Origin: Mauremys mutica
Taxonomy: Eukaryota > Chordata > Testudines > Geoemydidae
Assembly (NCBI RefSeq): GCF_020497125.1
Contig: NC_059084.1
Location: 6,909,501-6,973,500 of the forward strand
Direction: 5' to 3'
DNA length: 64,000 nt
This document shows positions 1 to 11,795 of this stretch, piece by piece (the stretch's first letter is position 1; each line of letters opens with the position of its first letter). The position numbers were made by a program, and so were the translations under genes. Below the pieces are notes generated by a model. The model was not told the origin of the DNA. It worked only from the letters and a program-made list of their open reading frames with translations, and made no database searches.

Positions 1-59
1 GGCTGGGTTTTTTTGGGAGGGTGGTGGGGGGAGTGGGGGTTGATCAAGATTTTCAAAAG

Positions 60-215
60 GGACATGATTTGAGTACCTCAGTTTAGGTTTCTGAACTAGA
101 CATTCAAGGGGCCTAATTTTAACATCACTTTCTGAAAATCAGGTCCCTTTAAGGTCTCATGTTGGGCTCTCAAAATCACTATTTACTTTTGAAAATCTGG
201 GCCTTTTACTTTTTT
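60..215. repeat. Copy of a repeat rich in 'TTTTGAAAATC' motifs
   Basis: The stretch contains phrases such as 'ctgaaaatcaggtccctt' and 'ttttgaaaatctgggcc'. The same wording recurs at 4850-5000, 40001-40110, 43024-43190 and 60038-60215, often in both orientations. The class is not recognised; it behaves as an old interspersed repeat. Confidence 0.4.
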
Positions 216-673
216 TTGTCATTTGAATTTTTATATGCTACATATGTGTCTACTGATTTTTTCCATGCCAGCAAAGGTTGGAGTGTTATAAAAAAAAAAT
301 ACACTGTCTCTTGAGGAAGGGGTGTATTTTTTGTGATTTCAAGTGTATGAAACTAACATGATGCTGTTGGACTCCAGAGGGAATTGCATCTGCCACCAGG
401 ACCTCCAGTTGGTGGTGGTGAAGTAAAGGGTGAAATGAGGGAATCTTAGAATGACCCCTCTTCACCAAAAGAAATGTACTTCAAAATGGGCAAAGATAGT
501 AACTGTAAGCAAAAGAATTCCATAGCCAATGATCCTTACGGCAAAACGCTCACTGGCCAAAAGATTGTATCTGATTCTATACCTGGGAGTGTCCAAATGG
601 CCAGTATCAACAACTTTCAAAGGATTGGCTTTGTTTTCATAGCATACAACACGTTACTGGTTAAAAGATTTTT

Positions 674-675
<2 letters not shown>

Positions 676-758
<83 letters not shown>
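676..758. repeat. (GT)n(AT)n compound microsatellite
   Basis: An uninterrupted run of about 17 GT units is followed by AT dinucleotides with two short 'atgt' interruptions. It lies in the DIDO1 intron and accounts for the Tyr-Ile and Thr-His rich frames that can be read through it. Confidence 0.97.
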
Positions 759-1258
759 ATATTTTTTGCTCTGTATTTGCTTCTCTCTTGAAGTATATAC
801 AGTGGCATGCATTTCTTACTAATGGATGGTTATGCCTTAATTGGAAGTAATACAACAATTTTGCAAATGCAAACAAAACTATTTCAGCCATTTTCCCTCT
901 TTTAAATAGTTCATGATAACTGCATTGGAAAAGTTTTGACTTACCCTTTTCTGCTTTAGTGGGCCAATGTGCTTTGTGGCATCAGTTTATTAAAAAAGAC
1001 GTGTTAGGAAGGGAATTATCAGTTTATGGCACTCACCAAGCTCTTACTCTAACCACCTAACTTCTGCAGGTCAGAAAGGATTTTCTAATTGTTTCTTTGA
1101 AGTATCATTGCTCTTCCACTTTATGTGTAAAATTAAATCTTTCTGGGGGGTATCAGACTAAATTAATTGGCATTGCTAACAAGGTTAGTCCAACATTTTT
1201 AGTTAATTATTTACAGGATGCTTTTAAACCTAGAATTACTGGCATCCAAACTATAGAT

Positions 1259-1610
1259 CAGGGTGGCCAAACTTACCGACCCTCCGAGACTTCCTTCAGA
1301 AGTTCAAGAGCCAGGGTGCATCTGCTGAGTCTTGGGGCTTCAGCCCCCTGGGAGGCACATGATGGGGTTCAGGGCTTCAGCCCCGCTCCTGCTAAAGCTC
1401 CAAGCCCTGGCAAGTGCCTCCCATGGGGATGAAGCCCTGAGACCCACCCCACTGCGCAGAAGCCCCTACCCCAGCACCCTGCTGCAAGGTAGAGGTCCCG
1501 AACTTCCACCCTCCCCCAAGTCTGATAGGTGGAGAATGGGGGGCGGGGTGGGAGTGGGGCTTCGTGAGCAGAACTTTAATGGAAAAAGAGCCACAGTTTC
1601 GCCACCCGTG
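1259..1610. mobile_element. hAT-type non-autonomous element (352 bp)
   Basis: The left end is CAGGGTGGCCAAACT and the reverse complement of the right end is CACGGGTGGCGAAACT, giving imperfect terminal inverted repeats. The flanks are CTATAGAT (1251-1258) and CTATAGAG (1611-1618), a 7-of-8 match to an 8-bp target duplication as made by hAT transposases. The body is GC-rich and carries no transposase sequence, so any movement would have depended on an enzyme supplied elsewhere. Confidence 0.8.
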
Positions 1611-2534
1611 CTATAGAGAATCTGAAAATATTATACACTTTAGATGAAAAGAGATGTTAACTGCAGGTTCCACTTTTAGGTCTGAAAGAGGGGGAGGGCA
1701 TATGGTTTAAATAAAAGACCCAATACAAGACCCTTCAACTTAGACTTCTGCCACCAGACATTCCTAGCAAGTGTGAACTGATAGTTCAGTGTTTGTTTCA
1801 TAACAGTGCTTAATTACATTAATATTTTAAAACTAAAATACAGTATAGGAATATTGAATTTTTTCAGGTAAGCACTTTTTCTCTGTTCTTCTATGTATGT
1901 TATATGTATCAATACCACCACATAAAACATTGTAATCCACATTTTCAAGTAATATCAGATGGAATTTACTGCTTTCTTTTTCTTCATAGTCAATAAAAGT
2001 ATTTTATGGAAAGTGGTCATTGTCTCTTTAAATATAAATGTTTTCATAGATGTTGCGTAACAGTCTCACTGTACCTTCAATTACAGTTTAACAAGAAACC
2101 AGAACATATCATCGAAATCTGTTAAGGAAAATACAGATATAAGTGAGCAAGCAATAAGTAGATGATGTAGTAAACATAAAACCTTTTCTGCCACCATTTC
2201 AAAAATCCTAGCTAGAAGATATTAGAACTGTGCAGAAGAGTTCCATTATACAAGTAGAAATTATACATTTCTCTCCTGGTTGTGGTGGACTGGCAAAATG
2301 AAACTGATGACTTTTAAACTAGAATTGTACCTATTGCTTCATGAAAAACTTTCACATCCATTTTCTTGCATTTAATTGGGATTTAAAAATTGAGGGAAAA
2401 TGGGAAGATGTCCATTAGAGAGATTCATCAAAATACTATAGTATCTGAAGTATTATCAGGTGGCAGTTCCAGGTTATTCCAGTAGGAGTTTACTGTGTTT
2501 CACTGTATCATCCCTAAATATAGTCTGAATGGCT

Positions 2535-2748
2535 CTCACACACACATTAGCACTTTTCATCTGTAGATCGCAAAGCAATTTTCCAAGGAGGGTAAGTACA
2601 ATCATCCCTATTTTACAGATGGGAAAAGCACAAAGAAGATATATGACTTTTCGAAGGTCACACATTGAGTTAGTGGCTGAGCTGGAATAGAGCCTAGGTC
2701 TCCTGACTCCTACCCCTGCGCCCTATCTGCTGGACTATGCTGCCACAT
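2535..2748 (-). repeat. MIR-type SINE
   Basis: Read on the - strand this has the core phrases of MIR and related core-SINEs: 'catctgtaaaatagggatg', a 'tgtgaccttcgaaaagtca' block and a tRNA-like head region ending near 2745. It is diverged, as expected for an old insertion shared by amniotes. Related copies lie at 23440-23535, 37035-37282 and 56316-56476. Confidence 0.65.
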
Positions 2749-2788
2749 ATCATGCTTCCTTTCTATTACATTTTACTTCACCAGGTGC

Positions 2789-2912
2789 TACAGTGACCAG
2801 ATGTCCCGATTTTATAGGGACAGTCCTGATTTCTGGGTCTTTTTCTTATATAGGCTCCTATTACCCCCCACCCGCTGTCCCAGTTTTTCACACTTGCTGT
2901 CTGGTCACCCTA
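2789..2912. mobile_element. hAT MITE, 'GGGTGACCAG' family, copy 1
   Basis: A 124-bp element ends in CTGGTCACCCTA and starts with TACAGTGACCAG. It is flanked by a perfect 8-bp target duplication, CCAGGTGC, at 2781-2788 and 2913-2920. It has no coding capacity. Three other copies occur in this window, at 23945-24060, 50280-50411 and 60524-60912. Confidence 0.9.
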
Positions 2913-5900
2913 CCAGGTGCATAAATCTAAAGGAGGAAAACAAATCGGTTAAAAATGATATGTCGGAACACTTTGTGTTCAGTGGAAACACTTGCATTTT
3001 TTCTGTATGATCACTTTTTGGTGATTCATGGATTTTTGGTTCTCTTTGTTGGAAAGCGGGACATCAGTTGGATCACTTAGGCCGTGCTGCTGCAGTGTGG
3101 CAGGACTGATTTAATTATCCTTCAATCATCCGTGAAAAGATGGGTGTCAAATTTGACCTTGAATCTGTAGTGAAGGTGATTACTGGATCTTTTTTTATTT
3201 GTATTATTTTAGTGACAAAGGGCCCTACTCATGGACTAGGATCTCAGTGTGCTAGATGCTTATTTTATTGGTCTTTTTGAATTTATAAACACATGTTTTG
3301 CTGCAACACAACACCATTACTCCCTCTTTTTTTTTTTGGTCCTCCTTAATTGATGGGGGGAAATTGCTCCTTTGCTTTGTCATATCACCCCTTTTACATA
3401 CTTATGATACTGTCTCCCCCTTCAGGTTTTTTACATTTTACTTTGGACTGAATGTAGTTACTTTCTTCAAAAGGCTCACTTTAGTTGCTCCGTGTACTGT
3501 ATCCAATTTGTGTTTTTTCTTAAAATCCAGTGTCTAAAGCTGACACAGTTCTCCTGCTGAGTTCTGAGTGGAACTGAAATGACTCTTCTGATTTATTTTT
3601 TTATATATACATACTAACTCCCACAATACCATCCTGTGTAGCAATTGCATTTATTTTATTTTTGCAACTATGTTGTATTGACTTCATGATAATACTCCCC
3701 CAAACTCTTCTCTGTGCCCCTACTACTTGACCTCAGTTTTCTCCCACCCTATATGTAATTTTGTTCTTGCCCCACTAAACTTGCTTCATTTTGGTTTCTT
3801 AATATAGTATTTTTTAACTCTTGTCTTTTGTATTGTCTGTCAATATTAATGTATTCACACATCCATCTGCCATGTTGATAATGAAAACAGCAAATAGTAA
3901 TGGAACCAGAATGGACATCAGTGGAACTCCACTCAGTACCTTCTCCAAACCTGACACTGAAACTCCTGCTATCAGAGGATTAATAATTGCTGATTGATAG
4001 TTTTTATCCACTTCTACATCTCTGATTCAAAGTTCTATAGTTTTCCTGTGAGAATGTGACATGAAATCCTGTCAAATACCTAATTAATTTAAAGTAGATG
4101 CATTTTAATGAAAAAGCAATCTCTTCTGTCCCCGTAGAAAACATTGCATAAATGTTGGCATATCGATTTGATTAATTACAATGGTAAATATTTTTTCTGA
4201 AAATGTGGAAGAATACAGATTCTTCCCACACTACTTATAGTGCACTAAAATATCTGAATATCAGACTTCTGGAAAGATAAATCTTTACAACAATAGGTGT
4301 ATCCTGTATGTAGAAATAGACTCTTTCATCTCAGCAGATATATTAAAGACAGTGGAAGAAGATGGCACAAATATTCATAATAGAAAAAGAAGACTGTTCC
4401 ATTCAGCAAGTATATTTTAACCTACTTCATCAGTGCATACTTTAAAACCGAGAACAGAACTCCAGTGGCAGTTTTGAATTATCAAATGTGCTACAAGTGA
4501 GAGTTTAATTTGAGCTTGCAATAATGAAAGTAAGAGTAACATATCTTGGTCTATACGAATAAAAAAAAAGTATTGTAAAAGATGTACATAAGGAGTAGAA
4601 GGACAAGCATATGGGGAAATGAGCATTTAGTGTATCCTGTATTTCTATGGCCACAGTTTAACAAAATCAGCAGCTGGACTTCAAACATATAGTGGGATAA
4701 ACACCTTTTATAGATATAGAGATAGATATAAAACTAATCAATCATTCAAATATACCTACTAAATTCATTTTGTTAAATTAGTTAACAGCACTTTTAAAAT
4801 GCCTTACCACATGAAAACCAGTTGTTAGGGATTAGTTGGAGAATGGGGTCAACATTTTCAAACCTTGGTTCCCCAAATTAGACACTTCAAGTGATATTTG
4901 AATGTCTACATGGAAGCTGTCTGATCTTTAGAAGTGCTGGTCACTCATAAATCCCTTTGAATTCAAGTTTCTGCAAGTGCTAAGCACCTTTCAAAATCAG
5001 ACCACTTCTGGATCTAAGAGTAACTTTTTGATCTGGGTTTATGAAAATTTATGTCAATGAGATGCTAGCATAGTTTTGATTACAAACTTTTAAAAAATTC
5101 CTATTGTGCTGAAATTTGGAATATATGATCATTGAAAGGCAAGGATTATGTACAATTTGATATGAACTGTTAAATTACAATATCAAAACAGATAATCATG
5201 GATTAGGACGATTATCAAGCTCTAGACAGATCTGATTTATTGAGGTAAATACTTAAAATACATTTTATAAAGTTTTTGAATGCTATTAGTTTTTTGACTA
5301 GAGCTGATTGAACTATTTGTTTCAAATATTTTGTTACAATTTTTGACCCTTTTTTTTTTTTTAGTTAATGAGTAGTTTGCAAACAGATCTTAATTTCTGC
5401 TTCACCAAGTAGTTATACTGGATATTTTCCATCCTATGAGGATTTTTTTTTTAAACAAGTAAATTATTCAGTGTTTTTTAATTTGAGCTGTAACCAGTCA
5501 CTTAAGTCACAAGGCATTGCCTCTACTCCTGATTAGATAACTGAAACTTTAAAGACAAAAGAAGAGCAAACTCCTAATAAGGATTTTTGGACAAATAGAA
5601 GTTAGTGAAACTTTCAGGATTTGTCAACATTTACATGACTACATAATAGTCATCTGAATACTTGCAAATAAGAAATTGACCCCTCAATTCATAGTGAACC
5701 AAACTCAACATTTATATCCACAAACATTCACAAATCGGGTATTTTCCTATTTCACTAGCTCTACTTTTGAAAGATGCAGTTATAAGTGATAGTGAGATAA
5801 ATTCAGGGATTTGCTTGGTTAAGGATTCAATCTATCTAATAAACTTTATAATTAATTTTAAATGGGGCTAAAATGGTCTCTTGCTAGATTCCTGATACCC

Positions 5901-6641
5901 AGACTCATCAGAACTGCTGCAGCTGACTTTAAGCAGTTGAGTGCAAGATAGGTTGTTTTTGGACAGACCGAAGATTTCTAAGGTCTTTTCCCAAGAGAAT
6001 GCTTTATGTTTAGTTTCAACCTACCTGATCCCCATCCCGCCTCAATACTCATGTTATCTTTTTTCCACTAGAAAATTCAGATTCTCTGCAAGTCCCAGTG
6101 TCTTCCAGTGCAGCTTGCCTCTCTTTTCCTATGACTGATTTATGTTTATTTTAAGTTTATCTCATTTAAAATAAAATTATGGCAGAGGGGGAAGAAAACT
6201 GGCAGTATTTGTGAAACGCTAAATTCAGGTCTGAGTAATATTCCTATGACACGGAATTCACATAAATGGAGCACAGTATTTATTACAAAAATCAAAATAA
6301 AGGAATGTTTACAATAATGGGTCAAACACCATCCCCAGTTTAAAAAAAATTAACATCTAAACTGTGGGACTTTAACTCTCCATATTGTACAATCAATTGG
6401 ATTTGATGTAGCTCATGCAGACTGGTATGTTAGGAGCCATGTTCTCACAAACAAGAGGTGTTACATACCATACAAGCTGCAATACTTGAGAAAACTGGGT
6501 GAGTTCATGAATCAAGGCATGTAGGTTTGTCTGAATTTATTCTATAAAACATTTAAATTCTAGTAGAAGAGAACACTGTTTTTCAATATACGTAAACCTA
6601 GGCTGAGGACCACTTCCAGTAGCTAACCAATTATTTTAAGC

Positions 6642-6948
6642 CGGGATAGGCAACCTATGGCACGTGTGCCGAAGGCAGCATGCGAGCTGATTTTCAGTGA
6701 CACTCACACTGCCCAGGTCCTGGCCACCAGTCCAGGGGGCTCTGCATTTGAATTTAATTTTAAACGAAGCTTAAACATTTTAAAAACCTTATTTACTTCA
6801 CATACAACAATAGTTTAGTTTTCTATTATAGACCTATAGAAAGAGGCCTTCTAAAAACGTTAAAATGTATGACTGGCACGCGAAACCTTAAATTAGAGTG
6901 AATAAATGAAGACTCGGCACAGCACTTCTGAAAGGTTGCTGACCCCTT
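6642..6948. mobile_element. hAT (Charlie-like) non-autonomous element, 307 bp
   Basis: The ends are 'gggataggcaacctatggcac' and, reverse complemented, 'aaggggtcagcaaccttt', a hAT-style CAGGGGTxGGCAACC terminus. A perfect 8-bp duplication TTTTAAGC flanks it at 6634-6641 and 6949-6956. The interior is AT-rich and resembles internally deleted hAT elements common in reptiles. Confidence 0.9.
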
Positions 6949-8226
6949 TTTTAAGCAATCACTGTAGAGTAGCCTCAAGATTTTCGTTACAATTTTTTCT
7001 TTTTAATAAAGACCACTTTTAGTGGGCAACCAATTTTTGCAGGTTGCTTAGGTATTCACTTAAAACAGATTCACCGTACATTTACCAGTTGCCCTCAGAA
7101 GTATTCAGAGTTTTTAGATTAGTGCCGTTTCCCCCACAATTGACAGCAAACTCATGATATGATTTTAAATTCTCTTGCTTTAATGTTTAAATCTTAGCAG
7201 TCATGTCCTTTGAGGAATGCCTGCCTCCATACAGTTATGATAAGCATGAGAGCTTCAGTTGTTGCTGAAGGATTAATGTTTGACAAAATGGTTAGTTAGT
7301 CTGAAGCCTAGGAATATCACACAGGGTAATTTTGAAAATAATGAAAGCAAAATATAAAATTTTCCATGAGTGGGTGTGATGTGTGGACAACAGTATCAGT
7401 TAACTGAAATAAGCAACATCTATCTCAGTAGAAGACTTAATGGAGAATCTCATCAGCGCAAGAAAAAGAGGCAAGAGTTTGAAGAAAACTGTTCCCCTGC
7501 TACATTTGAAGAACAAAATTAGAAATGTAAAACTGTAGTGCCATCATAAGAAGCTGTTTTAAATATATTAGATTACATTAGTCCTATTATACAGACAACT
7601 GTTCTGGAAAGACTGTTGGTGGTGGGGAGCTGGGCTTAAAATATAATCACAGAGCTTTCTAGATTTTTACGCCATTATGTTACTTGTGGAAAAACTTTTC
7701 AGTTTGTTACAGTACACAGACAAAAATCTGAATGCTTGTATAGATTACATCTGTAACCAGAGGCATGTTAATGGGTTTGTTCATTGCCCACCATCCTGTG
7801 TTCACTTGATTAACCTCCCCAAGTATCATTGGAAGTTGCGTGGGAGGGGAGAATGGAATTAAATAAAATAGTGTGAAACAGTCCCTATGAACACCCTTCA
7901 AAAATGTCTTTCTCTATATCCTAAAATCTTCTTGTCAGTTTAGCAAGTGCTTTCCTAATGACCTGATCCTGAAACTTTTACTTAGGTGAGTAATCCTATT
8001 AATTTAATGAGACTACTCACCTATGTAAGAGCTGGAGCACCATGCCCTAAATGGTTAACATTCAGTTATGGAAGGTTGAACATCACATTGTCCTCTGTTC
8101 TGCGAGACCCATACTCCTGTTTGTCCATTTATCTCACAAGCATCTTAAAGCTTTCTTCCATGTCACCCCATCTTGGAATGCTCTCTCCAAACTGATCCAT
8201 ATATCCATTTACCCTCTCCTCAAGAT

Positions 8227-8435
8227 AAGACGGTTACTCACCTGTAGTAACTGGTGTTCTTCGAGATGTGTTGCTCCTATCCATTCCATGTAGGTGTGCG
8301 CGCCGCGCGTGCACGGCTCTCCGGAACATTTTTACCCTAGCAACTCCGGCGGGCCGGCTGGCGCCCCCTGGAGTGGCGCCGTCAAGGCGCCCCTTATACA
8401 CCTCAGCCGGCCCGTCCGCTCCTCAGTTCCTTCTT
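8227..8435. repeat. DIRS 3' inverted terminal repeat
   Basis: Positions 8282-8435 are the exact reverse complement of 14344-14497 (154 bp with no mismatch by eye). The outermost 55 bp (8227-8281) differ from the other terminus: this side reads 'cgagatgtgttgctcctatc' where the other reads 'cgagtgattgctcctatgc'. Unequal outer ends are normal in DIRS elements, which copy them from the internal complementary region. Confidence 0.92.
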
Positions 8436-8471
8436 GCCGGCTATTCCGACAGTGGGGAAGGAGGGCGGGTC

Positions 8472-8574
8472 TGGAATGGATAGGAGCAACACATCTCGAA
8501 GAACACCAGTTACTACAGGTGAGTAACCGTCTTTTCTTCTTCGAGTGATTGCTCCTATGCATTCCATGTAGGTG
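8472..8574. repeat. DIRS internal complementary region (ICR)
   Basis: Positions 8472-8533 are the exact reverse complement of the left end 8227-8288 (62 bp), and 8534-8574 are the exact reverse complement of the right end 14483-14523 (41 bp). The two halves abut at 8533/8534, so the ICR equals the complement of the two termini joined. In the DIRS-1 model this segment templates completion of the ends and formation of a circular intermediate. Confidence 0.93.
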
Positions 8575-8589
8575 ATTCCCAAGCCTTAC

Positions 8590-9734
8590 CTAGGCGGTGG
8601 GGTCGGAATGAGACGTGGCGGAGTGTAGCACCGCAGAGCCGAAGGCTGCGTCGTCTCGGGACTGCTGCACCAACGCATAATGGGAAGCGAAGGTGTGGAC
8701 GGAAGACCAGGTGGCCGCTCGACAGATGTCCTGGATGGGAACGTGGGCCAGGAAGGCGGCTGACGAGGCGTGCGCCCTTGTCGAGTGTGCGGTGAGCCGG
8801 CACGGTGGGGGGACTCGAGCAAGTTCGTAGCACGCCCGTATGCAGGATGTCACCCAGGAAGAAATCCGTTGAGATGAAACAGGCTCGCCTTTCATGCGCT
8901 CCGCAATTGCGACAAAGAGCTGGGAGGAACGCCGGAAGGACTTAGTTCGGTCAATGTAAAAGGCGAGGGCCCTACGGACGTCGAGGGTGTGGAGCTGCTG
9001 CTCACGAGGTGAGGCGTGCGGGCTTTGGAAAGAAGGACCGGGAGGAAGATCTCCTGATTAAGATGAAAGGCCGACACCACCTTTGGGAGGAAGGCCGGAT
9101 GTGGCCGAAGCTGCACTTTGTCCGCGTGGAAGACGGTATATGGGGGACCCGCCGTCAGGGCGCGGAGTTCGGATACTCGTCTGGCGGATGTGATTGCCAC
9201 GAGGAAGGCCGTCTTCCAGGTGAGATGGAGGAGGGAGCAGGAGGCCATGGGCTCGAAGGGCGGGCGCATCAGCTGGGTGAGAGCCAGGTTCAGATCCCAC
9301 GTAGGAGCCGGCGGCCGCACTTGCGGGTAGAGGCGGTCCAACCCTTGAGGAAGCGGGCAACCATGGGGTTGGAAAACACGGAGCGACCATCTACAGCAGG
9401 CCGGAAGGCCGAAAGCGCCGCCAGGTGTACCCTCAGGGACGAGATCGCGAGACCTTGGCCTTTCAGGTACCAGAGGTAGTCAAGGACCGTCTGGAGAGGG
9501 GTCGAGAAGGGGTTAAGACCTTGGCTGATCGCACCAAAGGGCAAAGCGTTTCCACTTTGCCAGGTAGGTAGAGCGTGTGGACGGTTTTCTGCTTTCAAGG
9601 AGAACTTGCTGCACCGCCGCAGAACAGGTCCTCTCCGCGTCGGTCAACCACTCAGGAACCAGGCTGTAAGATGCAGCGACTGCAGGTTCGGGTGACAAAG
9701 CCTGCCGAGGTCCTGAGAGATGAGATCCGGCCAT
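8590..9734 (-). pseudogene. DIRS tyrosine recombinase (frames broken)
   Basis: Three - strand frames join to one tyrosine recombinase. 9734-9513 has the N-terminal core-binding part (RKPSTRSTYLAKWKRFALWC), 9598-9290 continues it (YLWYLKGQGLAISSLRVHLAAL), and 9341-8892 holds the first catalytic Arg in TSARRVSELRAL. 8895-8590 holds the H-x-x-R box as TAHSTRAHASS and the likely nucleophile Tyr in TFASHYAL. The R, HxxR and Y residues are thus all visible, but frame changes near 9600, 9300 and 8900 prevent a single product. The family inserts the circular cDNA by site-specific recombination. Confidence 0.85.
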
Positions 9735-11795
9735 AACGTAGAGGAATGGGATCCCGGATCGATAGCTCGAGGAGCAGGGTATACCAGTGCTGCCTCGGCC
9801 AGGCCGGAGCGACGAGTATGACGCGGGCCTTGTCCCTCCGTAGCTTGAGCAGTACTCGGTGGACTATAGCGGGAACGGCGGGAAGGCGTATAGAAGGGGA
9901 CCCGTCCAGGACATGAGGAACGCCATCGGAGATGGAGTCCGGAGCCCGACCCTGGTACGAACAGAACCTGTGGCACTTCCTGTTGGTCCTGGAGGCAAAC
10001 AGGTCTATTTGGGGAAATCCCCACCTTTGGAAGATGGTGTGGGCTACGTCGGGGCGAAGGGACCACTCGTGGGCAGCGAAAGACCGGCTCAGACGGTCGG
10101 CCAGCGTGTTCTGCACCCCTGGTAGAAAGAACGCTTCGAGGCGAATCGAGTGGGTTACACACAGGTCCCATAGGAGCATCGCCTCCTTGCACAGCGGGGA
10201 GGATCGGGCCCCGCCTCTGTTTGTTCAGATAGAAACATGGCTGCCGTGTTGTCCGTGTATACCGCGACGCAGCGGGGTCCCGGAGGTGTGCAAGAAAGGC
10301 GAGACAAGCCAAGCGGATCGCTCTCAATTCCCTGACGTTGATGTGCAGGGAGAGCTCCTGGGCCGACCAGAGGCCCTGAGTGTGCAGGTCTCCCATGTGA
10401 GCCCCCCATCCAAGCGCCGAGGCGTCTGTGGTCAGGGTGACCGACGGCGAGGGGGGGGGCGAAACGGAAACCCCGGCGCAGACCACCTCCTGATGCAGCC
10501 ACCAGGTGAGCGTCTGGAGAGTGGGGTCCGAGACCGTGACCACCAGATCTAGAGGGTCGCGGTGGGGCCGGTACACCGAAGTCAGCCACATCTGGAACGG
10601 ACGGAGCCTCAGCCTCGCGTTCGCGGTCACAAAGGTGCACGCAGCCATGTGGCCCAGCAGGCGAAGGCAGGACCGGGCCGTCGTGGAAGGGAAGGCTTGT
10701 AAGCTGCGAATGAGCGAGACCATTGTCTCGTGTTGAGAACGAGGGGAGGCAGGCCCTGGCGAGGGTGGAGTCGAGGACTGCTCCTATGAACTCCAATCGC
10801 TGTGTCGGCAGTAATTGGGACTTCTCGGCATTGACGAGGAGGCCGAGAGACCGGAACAGGTGCAGTATCTCTGACACCTGGGCTGTCACCAGTTCTTGAG
10901 ATCGCCACACGGATCAGCCAGTCGTCGAGATAGGGGTATACGTGGATTCTGCGACGACGGAGAGTTGCGGCCACGACCGCCATGCCACTTGGTGAACACC
11001 CTCGGGGCAGTGGAGAGGCCAAAGGGTAACACCGCAAACTGGTAGTGGGTCGCGTTGACCATGAAGCGCAGGAAGCGTCTGTGGGGGGGGTAAATCGCCA
11101 CATGAAAGTAAGCGTCTTTCATGTCGAGGGCGGCAAACCAGTCTCCCGGATCCAAGGAAGGGATAATGGACCCCAAGGTTACCATCCGAAACTTGAGCTT
11201 GCAGAGGTATCTGTTCAGCTCCCGGAGGTCCAAGATGGGACGAAGACCTCCTTTCGCCTTGGGGATGAGGAAATATCTGGAGTAGAATCCCCTGCCCCGC
11301 CTGCAGGGAGGCACCTCCTCGATAGCACCCACGCTCAACAGAGCCTGCACCTCCTGTATGAGGACTTGCTCGTGAGAGGGGTCCCTGAAGAGGGACGGGG
11401 AAGGTGGGGGGGGGGGGGGGGGGCGAAAGAAACTGTAGGCGGTAGCCGTGCTGGATGGTGCTGAGGACCCAGCTGTCCGATGTTATAGCAGACCACGCCG
11501 GAAGGAAGCGGGCAAGGCGATTGGAAAACAAAAGGGGTGGATCCTGGGGGGAGAGTGATGGGCCGTCCTCGGGCGTCCCGTCAAAAGGCCGGCTTTTGGC
11601 CTTGCGGAGCCTTGGACGAGTTCTGCGCCTGGTTGCGCCGCCCCCCTGACGGTCTACGGCGGAAGGGGGCCGGTCGGCGGTTGTTAAACGGCCGAGACCT
11701 GGCCTGGTTGAAGGGACGGTAGGGCTGTTGGCGGAACGAACGCCTCTGCGTGGCCGGCGTGTGCATACCCAGAGTTCGTATCGCAACCCTCCCAT
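9652..11795 (-). pseudogene. DIRS reverse transcriptase-RNase H (frames broken)
   Basis: The N-terminal RT part (RLARFLPAWSAITSDSWVL) is in the frame 11795-10914, and the frame then changes at an 18-G run (11406-11423). 11350-10886 carries GGLRPILDLRELN, ALDMKDAYFHVAI and LPFGLSTAPRVFTK. The active-site box YLDDWLI lies in another frame (11103-10627), and thumb sequence in 10910-10155. RNase H follows: TTDASALGWGAHMG with HINVRELRAI (10723-9644), YTDNTAAMFL (10910-10155) and NTLADRLSR (10179-9652). The part after RNase H (QIDLFASRTN, RVILVAPAWPRQHW) matches the segment often called the methyltransferase-like domain in DIRS polyproteins. At least five frame changes are needed to read it through. 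Confidence 0.85.
11406..11423. repeat. 18-base G run in the DIRS pol region
   Basis: An uninterrupted run of 18 G on the + strand (C on the coding strand) falls where the RT reading frame changes. It is a likely slip site, either in the genome or in sequencing. Confidence 0.9.

Noticed and set aside
474..808. ORFs on both strands with Val-Cys/Tyr-Ile or Thr-His runs
   Set aside because: They are translations of the (GT)n(AT)n microsatellite at 676-758 and show no other protein features.
8268..10736. Several + strand ORFs of 70-206 codons
   Set aside because: They are antisense to the DIRS recombinase and RT regions, which have recognisable motifs on the - strand; their existence follows from high GC content.
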